This document shows positions 1 to 12,480 of a DNA stretch of 64,000 nucleotides, one piece after another. Origin of the DNA: Streptococcus lutetiensis (GTDB taxonomy: Bacteria > Bacillota > Bacilli > Lactobacillales > Streptococcaceae); assembly GCF_900475675.1 (NCBI RefSeq), contig NZ_LS483403.1, forward strand, positions 186,001 to 250,000, written 5' to 3'. A model generated the notes under the pieces. It saw only the letters and a program-made list of their open reading frames with translations. It was not told where the DNA came from and did no database searches. Made by a program: the position numbers and the translations under genes. Each line of letters starts with the position of its first letter. The first letter of the stretch is position 1.

Positions 1-1395
<1,395 letters not shown>

Positions 1396-1479
1396 GGGAT
1401 TTAGAAAATGGATAAAAAAGAATTGCAAATGTAAAAAGTATGTTTAGGATTCTAATTTCTATATTAATCATGGAAAAAC
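1396..1479 (+). other. short spacer between lacG and the lacT remnant
   Basis: About 85 bases that hold no recognisable gene. They include an eight-codon frame (MDKKELQM) ended by a stop, and an AT-rich stretch. The normal 5' part of lacT, encoding the RNA-binding CAT domain, would be expected here but is not recognisable in any frame, so a deletion probably joined unrelated ends. No convincing promoter or antiterminator hairpin was seen. Confidence 0.4.
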
Positions 1480-2043
1480 TGAGGAATTTTATGTTTAATC
1501 AATGATGTAACTTTAACTGATCACATTTATTGTGCTTACCAGTCTATTCAAGCAGGTAACTACCAAAGTAGTAAGTTGTCAGATATTTCCAATGAGTATC
1601 CAATTGAATATCAAATTGGTGAAGAAGCTCTTTCCATTTTCAAATCAAAATTATTTGATGGTTTTCCTGAGGACGAACTTGGAAGAATTGCTATTCATTT
1701 TATAAATGCCAAGAGAGAAGGGGAAGTGACTCCATCGTTTCAGATTAGTCGAACGAAGCATATTCTTGAATTAGTTAAGCAGGAATTGTCTCGAGACAAT
1801 ATTGAACGAACTCCATAGAATAGTAATTTCTATGATCGTTTCATGGTTCATCTAAGTTATTTTTTGGATTATATTGATCGATCTAGGAAAGATAATACGT
1901 CCTTGCTGGGAATGGAAGAACATCTAGAGGTTTCGTATCCTAAGGCTTTTGAAATAGGAAACAGAATCTATAATGTCATTGCAAGAGAAACAGAAGTGGA
2001 TTTATTCCACAGTGAGCGAATTTATATCGTTCTTCATGTTTAA
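1480..2043 (+). pseudogene. lacT: Decayed BglG-family antiterminator LacT (PRD fragment)
   Basis: Remnant of the transcriptional antiterminator that normally precedes lacF in streptococcal lac operons. In one frame it reads LINDVTLTDHIYCAYQSIQ, then a typical PRD region (KLFDGFPEDELGRIAIHFIN), then FMVHLSYFLDYIDR and SYPKAFEIGNRIYNVIA, which are PRD1 and PRD2 features. An in-frame TAG at 1816-1818 splits the protein. A TAA at 2041-2043 follows LHV, close to the natural C-terminus. The N-terminal RNA-binding CAT domain is missing. Without it the protein cannot bind an antiterminator RNA, so the gene is very likely dead. The family and the position directly before lacF support the assignment. 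Confidence 0.8.
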
Positions 2044-2101
2044 CGTCTCTTGTAAAAATTTAATTTGCTCTATATCATTAAAATTATAAGGAGGAACTAT
2101 T

Positions 2102-2419
2102 ATGAATAGAGAAGAAGTCCAATTACTTGGCTTTGAAATTGTCGCTTATGCTGGTGATGCTCGTTCTAAACTTCTAGAAGCATTAAAAGCTGCTGAAGCT
2201 AGCGATTTTGCTAAAGCAGAAGCTCTTGTTGAAGAAGCAGCAAATTGCATTGCGGAAGCTCACAAAGCGCAAACATCTATGCTTGCTCAAGAAGCTGCGG
2301 GCGAAGAAATTCCATACAGCATCACAATGATGCACGGACAGGATCACTTGATGACAACCATTTTGTTAAAAGATGTGATTCATCATCTTATTGAATTATA
2401 CAAAAGGGGAGCTAAATAA
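2102..2419 (+). CDS. lacF: Lactose PTS EIIA component
   Basis: Cytoplasmic phosphocarrier of the lactose phosphotransferase system; it passes phosphate from HPr to the EIIB domain of LacE. The 105-residue length is normal for the family. The all-helical sequence carries the active-site His78 in TMMHGQDH, and Asp81 is the usual metal ligand of the trimer. The start is ATG with a strong AAGGAGG site eight or so bases upstream. The stop overlaps the lacE ATG by one base, which implies translational coupling. Upstream lies only the decayed lacT and no intrinsic terminator, so expression probably no longer depends on antitermination. Confidence 0.97.
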   Translation: MNREEVQLLGFEIVAYAGDARSKLLEALKAAEASDFAKAEALVEEAANCIAEAHKAQTSMLAQEAAGEEIPYSITMMHGQDHLMTTILLKDVIHHLIELYKRGAK

Positions 2420-4119
2420 TGAACAAACTCATTGAGCTTATTGAAAAAGGGAAACCATTCTTTGAGAGGATTTCTCGTAATAAATATTTGCGAGCGATTC
2501 GTGATGGTTTCATTGCAGGGATGCCTGTAATCTTATTCTCATCTATCTTCATCCTAATTGCGTATGTGCCAAATGCTTGGGGATTCCACTGGTCTAAAGA
2601 TATTGAAACACTCTTGATGACTCCATATAACTATTCTATGGGCATCTTGGCCTTCTTCGTTGGTGGTACAACGGCTAAGGCTTTGACTGATTCAATGAAC
2701 CGCGACCTTCCAGCAACCAACCAAATCAACTTCATTTCTACAATGTTGGCTTCTATGGTTGGATTCTTGCTCATGGCTGCCGAACCCGCTAAAGAAGGTG
2801 GATTCTTAACAGCATTCATGGGGACAAAGGGGTTGCTAACAGCCTTTATTGCTGCATTCGTTACTGTTAATGTTTACAAAGTCTGTGTGAAAAACAATGT
2901 GACTATCCGCATGCCGGACGAGGTTCCACCAAATATTTCACAAGTATTTAAAGACTTGATTCCATTTACATTGTCAGTTGTACTCTTGTATGCACTTGAA
3001 TTAGTTGTGAAAGCAAGCCTTCATGTAACAGTTGCTGAATCAATTGGTACTCTTCTTGCTCCACTATTCTCAGCTGCAGACGGATACCTTGGTATTACTA
3101 TCATCTTTGGTGCTTTTGCCTTCTTCTGGTTTGTAGGTATCCATGGTCCTTCAATCGTAGAACCAGCAATCGCTGCAATTACTTACGCAAATATTGATAA
3201 CAACTTGCATTTGATTCAAGCTGGACAACATGCCGATAAAGTCATCACATCTGGTACTCAAATGTTTATCGTTACCATGGGTGGTACTGGTGCAACCTTG
3301 ATTGTTCCATTCCTCTTCATGTGGTTGTGTAAATCAGAGCGTAACCGTGCAATCGGACGTGCATCTGTTGTTCCTACATTCTTCGGTGTAAACGAACCAC
3401 TCTTGTTCGGTGCTCCAATTGTATTGAACCCAATCTTCTTTGTTCCATTTGTCTTTGCTCCAATTGCAAACGTGTGGATCTTCAAATTCTTCGTTGATAC
3501 CTTGGGAATGAACTCATTCTCTGCTAACCTTCCATGGGTAACTCCTGGACCTCTTGGTATTGTTCTTGGTACGAACTTCCAAGTACTTTCATTCATCCTT
3601 GCTGCGCTATTAGTAGTAGTTGACGTGATCATTTACTATCCATTCGTTAAAGTTTACGATGAACAAATTCTTGAAGAAGAACGTTCAGGTAAATCAAACG
3701 ATAGCTTGAAAGAAAAAGTTGCTGCAAACTTTAACACTGCTAAAGCAGATGTTATTCTTGAAAAAGCTGGTGTGGAAGGCGAACCAGTTCAAAACAATAT
3801 CACAAAAGAAACAAACGTATTGGTTCTTTGTGCCGGTGGTGGAACTAGTGGACTTCTTGCCAACGCTTTGAATAAAGCTGCTGAAGAATATGATGTTCCT
3901 GTGAAGGCTGCTGCTGGTGGCTACGGTGCTCACCGTGAAATGTTGCCAGAATTTGACCTTGTTATTCTTGCACCTCAAGTAGCTTCAAACTATGAAGATA
4001 TGAAGGCTGAAACAGATAAACTTGGAATCAAATTGGCTAAGACTGAAGGAGCTCAATACATCAAGTTGACTCGTGATGGTAAAGGCGCTCTTGCATTCGT
4101 TCAAGAACAATTTCAATAA
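2419..4119 (+). CDS. lacE: Lactose PTS EIICB component
   Basis: Membrane permease that imports lactose and phosphorylates it to lactose 6-phosphate. The 566 residues are the usual length. The N-terminal EIIC part (about 1-420) is multi-helical and starts with the amphipathic segment [22 protein letters not shown] charged linker (about 425-460) is followed by the EIIB domain, with the phosphorylated Cys471 in [14 protein letters not shown]. It follows lacF with a one-base overlap and precedes lacG. A fragment of a second, different EIIC gene lies at 6248-6367, so this locus once had more than one such PTS. Confidence 0.97.
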   Translation: MNKLIELIEKGKPFFERISRNKYLRAIRDGFIAGMPVILFSSIFILIAYVPNAWGFHWSKDIETLLMTPYNYSMGILAFFVGGTTAKALTDSMNRDLPATNQINFISTMLASMVGFLLMAAEPAKEGGFLTAFMGTKGLLTAFIAAFVTVNVYKVCVKNNVTIRMPDEVPPNISQVFKDLIPFTLSVVLLYALELVVKASLHVTVAESIGTLLAPLFSAADGYLGITIIFGAFAFFWFVGIHGPSIVEPAIAAITYANIDNNLHLIQAGQHADKVITSGTQMFIVTMGGTGATLIVPFLFMWLCKSERNRAIGRASVVPTFFGVNEPLLFGAPIVLNPIFFVPFVFAPIANVWIFKFFVDTLGMNSFSANLPWVTPGPLGIVLGTNFQVLSFILAALLVVVDVIIYYPFVKVYDEQILEEERSGKSNDSLKEKVAANFNTAKADVILEKAGVEGEPVQNNITKETNVLVLCAGGGTSGLLANALNKAAEEYDVPVKAAAGGYGAHREMLPEFDLVILAPQVASNYEDMKAETDKLGIKLAKTEGAQYIKLTRDGKGALAFVQEQFQ

Positions 4120-4146
4120 TAAATAGATTTACTGTTGATTGAAGTG

Positions 4147-5628
<1,482 letters not shown>

Positions 5629-5671
5629 TCTCACTTGAACGTATTCTATTTTGTTATCAGATATTCTAGAA

Positions 5672-5711
5672 AAGGTGGCTCTTTGCCACCCACTACAGTT
5701 GACAAAGAGCT
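5672..5711 (+). mobile_element. Possible relic of ISL3-type terminal repeats
   Basis: GGCTCTTTG is followed 15-20 bases later by its inverse, GACAAAGAGC, with CCCACTACAGTTGACAAAGAG in the right half. From memory, streptococcal ISL3-family elements end in GGCTCTTTGTCAACTGTAG or close variants, so this could be the two ends of an element whose interior was lost. The same bases also continue the IS982-type transposase frame, so the resemblance may be partly chance. Confidence 0.25.
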
Positions 5712-6186
5712 GAACTTTGAAGTCGTAGAACTAAAGATGTTTAGAGGCATTGTAGCCAATATCGGCTAAGCCTTTAAAAACGGTAGCTCTATGATTGTGG
5801 ACAGGTTGGCAAAGTGGCAAAGGAAAACTATCTATAATGGCTAGTTTATCAGATGGAAGCATTTCACTCATAGCTTTTCGGATTAATTGGACGAGCCAAA
5901 TCAATTGTTTTGACCGACGATTGAAATGACCTCTTTCTAGTAGCTGTCCACAAGGAAAGAGGTGGTAGATGCTGTAGAAATGACGCTGTAACGTTATGCC
6001 TAGTTCAGCCTGTAACAAGAGCAAGATAAGAATTGATTCATCTGAAACTTTGGCTAAACTAACATTACGCCGATGTTTGAAGGAATTTGGACAGTAGTTT
6101 TGGTAGAAGTGATGACAAATTTGTGATAATTGCTGTACATTCCATTGTAAATGATGAGATTTAGCAGTATACTGCAAGTGGCTCAT
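5688..6186 (-). pseudogene. Truncated IS982-type transposase
   Basis: The - strand frame starts at 6186 (MSHLQYTAKSHHLQW) with AGGAGG just upstream, and reads into LAIIDSFPLPLCQPVHNH and FKGLADIGYNASKHL, typical of the first half of IS982-family DDE transposases. An in-frame TAG at 5731-5733 stops it after 152 residues. Homology seems to continue a little (FYDFKVQLFV) to about 5700, then the catalytic C-terminal half is absent. Full-length members have about 300 residues. The element is therefore inactive and is one part of the scar between lacG and msmR. The family call rests on recognised motifs. Confidence 0.75.
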
Positions 6187-6247
6187 TTGGACTAACCTCC
6201 TATATGTTTCATAACTTACGCTATTTTGAAATGAACTAGCACCACGA

Positions 6248-6367
6248 GTAAAAGGTATCCTAGTAGCCTTTATCACTGTTAATGTTTATAAATTCTGTGT
6301 GCTTCATGACATCACCATCAAGATGCCAAAAGAAGTACCTGGTACTATTTCTCAAACATTAAAAAAG
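6248..6367 (+). pseudogene. Internal fragment of a lactose/cellobiose-type PTS EIIC gene
   Basis: Forty codons in frame read [20 protein letters not shown] and then [20 protein letters not shown]. They align with the LacE segment [20 protein letters not shown] and [13 protein letters not shown] but are only about 55-60% identical, so this is a piece of a different EIIC gene, not a recent copy of lacE. The 5' side ends at the transposase remnant. The 3' side is fused out of frame to a galactanase fragment near 6361-6367. Confidence 0.75.
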
Positions 6368-7158
6368 TTGTTGTGGTTGAAACAGCTTATGCTAATACTC
6401 TTGACAATCTTGACCAAAAGACAAATGCTGTCACAGTAACAGAAGAAGCAGCAGCTGGTTACAAAGCTAGCCAAGATGGTCAGTACGAATTTTTGACAGA
6501 CTTGGTTGATAAGATTAAAGATGTCAAAAATAACAATGGACTTGGTTTCTTCTATTGGGAACTACTCTGGTATAACGGTAATGTCTCATGGGCCACACAA
6601 GCAGGAATGTCATATCTTGGCGTTTCAGATGTGACAGGTAACGAATGGGAAAATCAAGCTGTCTTTGATTTCCAAGGAAATGCTTTACGTGGCATCAAAG
6701 CCTTCAATTACTCTAATCTAACAAATCTCCTTCAAAACAATAGCTTTGAATGGGACGGTTATACCGAAAGTCCATCATCTTGGAATATTTGGAAAAATGG
6801 CCAAATTTCTGGAATCAAGACAGAAATTTACGATAATACGCGTTATAAACTCAGCTTCTGGTCAGACAAGGCTTATGAAAGTTCTATCTATCAAACAGTA
6901 GGAAATCTCAGCTCGGGTACTTACAAACTAAGCATCGATGCTATGGGTGATACAGGTCTTGAAACTGCAGAACTTTATATTAAAAATTATGGTGGCAGTG
7001 AACAAAAAATCTCTCTCAAAGACTCAAGTACTTGGAAAACCTATACCATTGACAACATTCAAATCACAAACGGACAATGTGAAGTTGGCGTTTACGTCAA
7101 ATCATCAGCCAACAAATGGCTAAATATCGATAACGTCCGACTAGTGAAAGTTGATTAA
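6361..7158 (+). pseudogene. C-terminal fragment of an endo-beta-1,4-galactanase (GH53)
   Basis: The frame enters as [11 protein letters not shown], a GH53 core motif, and continues with GLGFFYWELLWYNGN and QAVFDFQGNALRGIKAFNY, which match the end of the GH53 barrel. From about residue 120 there is a beta-rich module (NLLQNNSFEWDGYTESPSSW to NIDNVRLVKVD) resembling a galactan-binding module such as CBM61. The N-terminal half, including the signal peptide and the acid/base Glu, is missing, so the product cannot be an enzyme. A GTG at 6373 could open the frame but has no ribosome-binding site. Intact homologues release galacto-oligosaccharides from plant arabinogalactan. The fragment implies that an ancestor used plant galactan. 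Confidence 0.8.
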
Positions 7159-7165
7159 AACATTT

Positions 7166-7200
7166 CTCCCCCAAGAATTTAGTTCTTGGGGGAGTTTTTT
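7166..7200. terminator. Bidirectional intrinsic terminator
   Basis: A perfect 12-bp stem, CTCCCCCAAGAA (7166-7177) with TTCTTGGGGGAG (7183-7194), is followed by a T run on the + strand and by A/T-rich sequence on the other. It ends the galactanase remnant on one side and msmR on the other. Confidence 0.9.
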
Positions 7201-7203
7201 ATT

Positions 7204-8037
7204 TTATTTTTTCAGCGCTTTTCGGTAATTGCTTGGACTTTGTCCGAAATGTTTTTTGAAAGCCTTGCTGAAGGCAAGAGCGTCTGGAAAGCCTACAGCG
7301 TTTGCGATTTCTGAGATGTGAAAAGTCGTGCTGGTAAGCAAATCAGCACTTTTTTCCATGCGGATTTGGATGAGATAATCCTTGAGAGAATAACCTGTTT
7401 CTTCTTTGAAAATCTTGTACAAGTAGGAGCGATTTAGATTGAGCTTTTTGGCAATATCACTAATTTTTAATGGATTTCCATATTGTGTGTGAATGATTTT
7501 TTTAGATTGCTTGATGTAATTTTGAATCAAAATACTGCTATCAGACATTGCTTTGCTTGGAAATTCTTCTATTAGAAACGCTAGCAATTTGTAAAGTTCA
7601 GCAATCAGCTGAAGCTCTGTAATGTCATCGAGTTTTTGATCACGGAATTGTGTTAATTTGACTAGCTGATCGAGGATTTTAGAGTTGAGCGTTGAATGAC
7701 AAAAATAGTGTTCAAGAAGTTGTGTTTTATTTAAGATGCTTTCAGCTTTTGAGCCACTAAATCCAACCCAAAGATAAGTCCAAGGGTGCTTGCTATCAGC
7801 TTGGTAGAAGGTCACTTTTCCTTTTGGCAAAATGAACATATCACCTGTTTTAAGTTCGGTCGTTGTGCCATCAATTTTGAAAGTTCCCTCGCCATCAACA
7901 ATGAAATGAAGGACGTAGTTATCCCTAACAGTAGGTCCAAAAGAGTAGTTTTTATCACAAATCTCAGCACCATAATGGTCGACGTTCAGGTCAAAATTAT
8001 TCGTGCCAAATTCGTTGTAGGTATTTAGAACATTCAA
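7204..8037 (-). CDS. msmR: AraC-family activator of the msm operon
   Basis: Transcriptional activator of sugar-uptake genes, 277 residues. The N-terminal half has an AraC-type cupin sensor (FIVDGEGTFKIDGTTTELKTG). The C-terminal 100 residues carry two helix-turn-helix motifs (LKISDIAKKLNLNRSYLYK and FHISEIANAVGFPDALAFSK) ending in HFGQSPSNYRK. The start is TTG (MNVLNTYNEFG), chosen because AAAGGAG lies seven bases upstream. It is divergent from aga with a shared 109-bp promoter region, as in the S. mutans msm locus. Known MsmR proteins respond to alpha-galactosides or melibiose; that role here is inferred from synteny. Confidence 0.93.
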   Translation of the reverse strand: MNVLNTYNEFGTNNFDLNVDHYGAEICDKNYSFGPTVRDNYVLHFIVDGEGTFKIDGTTTELKTGDMFILPKGKVTFYQADSKHPWTYLWVGFSGSKAESILNKTQLLEHYFCHSTLNSKILDQLVKLTQFRDQKLDDITELQLIAELYKLLAFLIEEFPSKAMSDSSILIQNYIKQSKKIIHTQYGNPLKISDIAKKLNLNRSYLYKIFKEETGYSLKDYLIQIRMEKSADLLTSTTFHISEIANAVGFPDALAFSKAFKKHFGQSPSNYRKALKK

Positions 8038-8061
8038 AGTATCAACTCCTTTATAAACAAC

Positions 8062-8120
8062 ATTTTACCATATTTGCCCAACATGATACCATTCAAGAGG
8101 TAACTAAATGATGGTAAAAT
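8062..8120. promoter_or_regulatory. Symmetric divergent msmR/aga promoter region
   Basis: A 10-bp inverted repeat, ATTTTACCAT (8062-8071) and ATGGTAAAAT (8111-8120), places an identical extended -10 (TGGTAAAAT) on each strand, facing outwards. The aga promoter has a weak -35, TTCAAG (8092-8097), 17 bases from TAAAAT (8115-8120). A poor -35 with an extended -10 fits an activator-dependent promoter. The intervening 40 bases are the likely MsmR site. Confidence 0.65.
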
Positions 8121-8146
8121 TTTAGTAAACAAAGGGAGGAATTATC

Positions 8147-10309
8147 ATGGGAATTCGCATCGAAGGGAATCTTTTTTACATTCAAAGTAAAGAGATGTCA
8201 ATGATTATCGAAAATAAAGAAGGGGATTTGCTTCTTCGTCATATTGGAGGCAAAATCGCCAAATATCACGGCTCAAACGCTATTTTGGAGAAGGACCACG
8301 CTTTTTCAGGAAATCCAACTCCAGATAACCGCACCTTTAGTTATGATACACAACGCCAAGTTTTTGGCGTTCATGGATTCGGAGATTTCCGACAACCATC
8401 TCTAAAAATAGCACACGCTAATAACGAATTGACACAATTTAAGTTAACATCTAGTGAGATTTTAAATGGTGCAAACGAAGCAACAGGATTACCTAATCCA
8501 CATTCAACAGAAGATGCCGAAACTTTAGTTTTGACACTTGAAGACAAAGTCGCTGCGCTAGAATTAAAACTTTACTACACTGCTTATGCTGATTGCAGCA
8601 CTATTTCAACTCATGCTGAGGTTCGAAATTTATCAGATAAAGCAGTTGTTATCAATCGTGTTTTGTCAACCATGCTTGATGTGCCAGCTTCTGCTTATGA
8701 TGTGGTGACATTGCAAGGTGCTTATGCACGTGAAAAAACGGTTCGTCGTCAAAAAGTTGAACAAGGTATTTTCACAGTTGCTTCAAATCGTGGTGCTTCA
8801 GGTCATTCCCATACACCTGCCATGATTTTATGTGACCACACAGCAACAGAAGATGCTGGTCAGGCTTTAGCTCTTCAACTGCTTTACAGCGGTAATTTCC
8901 AAGCTTTTGTCCAAAAAAATCAATTGAACGAAGTTCGTTTAGGTATCGGAATCAACGATGATAATTTTGCTTGGCAACTATCAGCTGGCGATAGCTTTGA
9001 AACACCAGTGGCTTTGATAACCTTTTCAAATCATGGTCTTGGAAAACTTACTCAAGAAAGTCAATTGTTCATTCAAGATCACATCATGCCAAAACAATTT
9101 GCACATGCTGAACGTCCAATCCTCATTAACAATTGGGAAGCAACTTATTTTGATTTCAAAAAAGAAAAATTGCTTGATTTAGCTGACGAAGCAAGCAAAC
9201 TTGGTATCGAGCTTTTTGTTCTTGATGACGGTTGGTTTGGTAATCGATTTGATGATAATCGTGCGCTTGGTGACTGGGTTGTCAACGAAGAAAAACTCGG
9301 TGGACCTTTGAATGACTTGATTACTGAAGTGCATGCCAAAGGTTTGAAATTTGGTTTGTGGTTTGAACCAGAAATGATTTCTGTTGATAGTGATCTTTAT
9401 CGTGCGCATCCAGATTGGGCTATTCAAGCTGAAGGTCGTGGTCATACTTATTCTCGTAATCAATTGGTGCTCAACCTTGCAAATCCTGATGTCGTAGCCT
9501 ACATCAAGGCAGCTATTGATAAGATTTTGACAGAAAATGCTATTGATTATGTTAAATGGGATTATAACCGTAACATCACAAATATCGGAAATGGTGATAC
9601 TTACCTTGCGACCCAAATGCAATCTCATGCTTACATGCTAGGCTTGTATGATTTGGTGTCTTATTTAACAGAAAAACATAGTAACATTCTCTTTGAATCT
9701 TGCTCAGGTGGCGGTGGGCGAAATGACCTTGGTATGATGCGCTATTTCCCACAAGTTTGGGCTAGTGACAATACTGATGCTATTTCACGTTTGCCAATTC
9801 AATACGGCTCAAGTTACCTTCACCCAACCATTTCAATGGGCTCTCACGTATCAGCAAGTCCTAATCACCAAATGGGTCGCACAACACCGATTGAAACTCG
9901 CGGTAATGTTGCCATGATGGGAAATCTTGGCTATGAACTTGATTTGACAAGCTTGCCAGAAAGTGACAAAGAAGTAATTGCTGCTCAGGTTGCACACTAC
10001 AAAGACATTCGACCAGTTGTCCAATTTGGAAAACAATATCGCTTGATTAATCCAGAAGAAGGGTCAAATGAAGCAGCGGTTCAATTTGTTTATGAAGATA
10101 AGGTTGTCGTGACTTACGTTCGTACACTTTCAACGATTGAAACAATTGAAACAACACTTAAGCTGAAAGGTTTGGAAGAAGAAGCTCTTTACTGCTTGCA
10201 AGGAACAGACCAAGTTTACTCAGGAGCAGAGCTCATGTACGCGGGCCTCATAGCGATTCTCCCACAAGGTGATTACCTCAGCAAACAATACTATTTCGTG
10301 AAACAATAA
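8147..10309 (+). CDS. aga: Alpha-galactosidase (GH36)
   Basis: Cytoplasmic enzyme that removes alpha-1,6-galactose from melibiose, raffinose and stachyose taken up by the MsmEFG transporter. It has 720 residues, typical of tetrameric GH36. The N-terminal beta-supersandwich (1-about 325) precedes the barrel. The nucleophile is Asp472 in YVKWDYNRN and the acid/base is Asp541 in WASDNTDA. The substrate-binding loop [12 protein letters not shown] lies between them. The start ATG has GGGAGGAATT upstream. It is first in the aga-msmEFG-gtfA operon, with only 11 bases before msmE. The released galactose would enter the nearby galKTE pathway. Confidence 0.97.
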   Translation: MGIRIEGNLFYIQSKEMSMIIENKEGDLLLRHIGGKIAKYHGSNAILEKDHAFSGNPTPDNRTFSYDTQRQVFGVHGFGDFRQPSLKIAHANNELTQFKLTSSEILNGANEATGLPNPHSTEDAETLVLTLEDKVAALELKLYYTAYADCSTISTHAEVRNLSDKAVVINRVLSTMLDVPASAYDVVTLQGAYAREKTVRRQKVEQGIFTVASNRGASGHSHTPAMILCDHTATEDAGQALALQLLYSGNFQAFVQKNQLNEVRLGIGINDDNFAWQLSAGDSFETPVALITFSNHGLGKLTQESQLFIQDHIMPKQFAHAERPILINNWEATYFDFKKEKLLDLADEASKLGIELFVLDDGWFGNRFDDNRALGDWVVNEEKLGGPLNDLITEVHAKGLKFGLWFEPEMISVDSDLYRAHPDWAIQAEGRGHTYSRNQLVLNLANPDVVAYIKAAIDKILTENAIDYVKWDYNRNITNIGNGDTYLATQMQSHAYMLGLYDLVSYLTEKHSNILFESCSGGGGRNDLGMMRYFPQVWASDNTDAISRLPIQYGSSYLHPTISMGSHVSASPNHQMGRTTPIETRGNVAMMGNLGYELDLTSLPESDKEVIAAQVAHYKDIRPVVQFGKQYRLINPEEGSNEAAVQFVYEDKVVVTYVRTLSTIETIETTLKLKGLEEEALYCLQGTDQVYSGAELMYAGLIAILPQGDYLSKQYYFVKQ

Positions 10310-10320
10310 GGAGGTTTTCC

Positions 10321-11592
10321 ATGAAATGGCCTAAACGATTAATAGTGACTGGAGTGGCAATGTTGACAGCGGCAGCTGCTTTGACATTGACAGCTTGTTC
10401 AAAAAACAGTGATTCCTCTAATGATGGCAAGGTAACTATCGAATATTTCAACCAAAAAACAGAAATGGTTGATACGCTAAAAGAAATCATTAAGGATTTT
10501 GAAAAAGAAAATCCAAAAATCCATGTCAAAATGACCAGTGTGCCAAGTGCTGGTACTGTTCTAAAAACACGTATGCTTGCAGGTGATGCTCCGGATGTCA
10601 TTAACATTTACCCTCAGAACGTTGATTTTAAAGAGTGGGCAAAAGCAGGTTACTTTGAGAATATGACTGGAAAATCATATCTTAAAAACATCAAAAATCA
10701 TTACGAAAAAAATTATGCTGTCAACGGCAAAATTTATAGTGTCCCGCTATCAGCCAACGTTTCAGGGATTTATTTTAACAAGACAAAATTTGAAGAATTA
10801 GGTCTCAAAGTTCCAGAAACTTGGGATGAATTTGAAACACTTGTTAAACAGATTAAAGCTGACAGCGAAACCCCGTTTGCGCTTGCTGGTAGTGAAGGTT
10901 GGACTTTAAATGGCTATCACCAACTAGCTTACATTAGTGTAACTGGTAGCGGCGATAAGGCAAATGATTACCTTCGTTTTTCTCCGGTGAATTCTATTTC
11001 AACAGATGACAAAGAAGTAAAAAATGTCTTGAAACGTCTTGATTTATTGGCTGAAAAAGGAAATCAACAAACTAACTGGGAAGGGGCTTCTTATAATGAT
11101 TCTGTTGTAGCCTTTGCGACTGAAAAAGCTTTAATGTTACCTGGCGGTTCATGGGTATTAGCAGCCATTAAGCAACAAGACCCTAAATTTGACATCTCAA
11201 CCTTTGCCTTTCCTGGGAATGAAGTTGGTCAAGAAGTGACTGTTGGTGCAGGTGATTTGGCTTTGTCTATCTCATCAGCAAGCAAACACAAAAAAGAGTG
11301 CGAAAAATTCATTTCTTATATGGCTTCAGCTAAAGCAATGCAAAAATATTATGACGTCGATGGCTCACCAGTATCTGTAAATGGTGTGGTTGAAGATGAG
11401 AACTCTCCCCTTGCTCCGCTTTATCGATTAGCTTTTACAGATAAGCACTATGTTTGGCTTGGTGAAAATTGGACAAGCGAAGAAGACTTCTGGAGTTTGA
11501 CAGCCAATTATTTGATGAGCGAAGATGCTAAGCAATATACAGATGAATTAAATGCCTTTTTCAATCCGATGAAAGCCGATGTGACGAAGTAG
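10321..11592 (+). CDS. msmE: Multiple-sugar ABC transporter, substrate-binding lipoprotein
   Basis: Membrane-anchored solute-binding protein of 423 residues that captures melibiose, raffinose and isomalto-oligosaccharides. The lipoprotein signal peptide (MKWPKRLIVTG then a hydrophobic run) ends in the lipobox LTAC, with Cys26 as the lipidated residue. The mature protein is a family 1 solute-binding protein (KVTIEYFNQKTEMVDTLKEI; AGDAPDVINIYPQN). GGAGGT precedes the ATG. It lies between aga and msmF with spacers of about 12 bases. The substrate range is inferred from S. mutans MsmE. Confidence 0.95.
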   Translation: MKWPKRLIVTGVAMLTAAAALTLTACSKNSDSSNDGKVTIEYFNQKTEMVDTLKEIIKDFEKENPKIHVKMTSVPSAGTVLKTRMLAGDAPDVINIYPQNVDFKEWAKAGYFENMTGKSYLKNIKNHYEKNYAVNGKIYSVPLSANVSGIYFNKTKFEELGLKVPETWDEFETLVKQIKADSETPFALAGSEGWTLNGYHQLAYISVTGSGDKANDYLRFSPVNSISTDDKEVKNVLKRLDLLAEKGNQQTNWEGASYNDSVVAFATEKALMLPGGSWVLAAIKQQDPKFDISTFAFPGNEVGQEVTVGAGDLALSISSASKHKKECEKFISYMASAKAMQKYYDVDGSPVSVNGVVEDENSPLAPLYRLAFTDKHYVWLGENWTSEEDFWSLTANYLMSEDAKQYTDELNAFFNPMKADVTK

Positions 11593-11604
11593 GAGGAAAC
11601 TAGA

Positions 11605-12471
11605 ATGCGAAAATTTTTAAATAAATATTGGGGCTGGGTGTTCTTGATTGTTCCCTTGATTTTACAAGCAATTTTCTTCTATTTCCCAATGATTCAAGGT
11701 GCTTTCTACAGTTTTACAAACTGGACTGGATTGACTTACAATTTTGATTTTGTTGGTGTCAACAATTATAAAATCTTGCTAACGGATACCAAATTCTTTA
11801 AAGCTCTTGGCTTTACTTTGATTTTGACCATTGCGTTAATTGTCGGTGAAATTGTGATTGGTATCTGGGTGGCGCGTGCTTTGAATACTAAAATCAAAGG
11901 TCAAACGTTCTTTAGAGCTTGGTTCTTTTTCCCAGCTGTTTTGTCAGGGTTGACAGTGTCTTTGATTTTTAAACAAGTTTTTAACTATGGTTTGCCTGCT
12001 ATCGGCGAAGCTTTGAATATTGAATGTTTAAAAACAAGTCTTTTAGGAACAACTGGCGGTGCTGTTTTTGCAGCAATCTTTGTTATGTTGTGGCAAGGTG
12101 TTGCCATGCCGATTATTCTCTTCCTATCTGGTCTTCAAACCATTCCGAGTGAGATTACAGAAGCGGCAGCAATCGATGGCGCAAACAGCAAACAAACGTT
12201 CTGGAACATTGAATTACCATATCTGTTACCAAGTATTTCTATGGTCTTTATCATGGCACTAAAAGGTGGCTTAACAGCTTTTGACCAAATCTTTGCTTTG
12301 ACTGGTGGTGGACCAAGTAATTCAACAACATCAATCGGACTTTTGGTTTACAATTATGCCTTTTCAAGTAACCAATACGGTTATGCTAACGCAATTGCCT
12401 TGATTCTTTTTGCCATCATTGTTCTTGTTTCAGTGTTGCAACTTAAATTATCAAGTCGTTTTGAAGTATAG
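11605..12471 (+). CDS. msmF: Multiple-sugar ABC transporter permease MsmF
   Basis: Inner permease subunit of 288 residues with six predicted membrane helices, starting WGWVFLIVPLILQAIFFYF. The EAA loop that docks the ATPase begins at Glu186 (EAAAIDGANSKQTFWNIELP). It pairs with MsmG. AGGAGGAAAC precedes the ATG and the gene is tightly packed in the operon. The cognate ATPase gene is not encoded in this locus. Confidence 0.95.
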   Translation: MRKFLNKYWGWVFLIVPLILQAIFFYFPMIQGAFYSFTNWTGLTYNFDFVGVNNYKILLTDTKFFKALGFTLILTIALIVGEIVIGIWVARALNTKIKGQTFFRAWFFFPAVLSGLTVSLIFKQVFNYGLPAIGEALNIECLKTSLLGTTGGAVFAAIFVMLWQGVAMPIILFLSGLQTIPSEITEAAAIDGANSKQTFWNIELPYLLPSISMVFIMALKGGLTAFDQIFALTGGGPSNSTTSIGLLVYNYAFSSNQYGYANAIALILFAIIVLVSVLQLKLSSRFEV

Positions 12472-12480
12472 GAGTGAGAG

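Noticed and set aside
10278-10607. - strand frame of 109 codons opposite the start of msmE
   Set aside because: It is a shadow of the coding frame on the other strand; no site or domain supports it.
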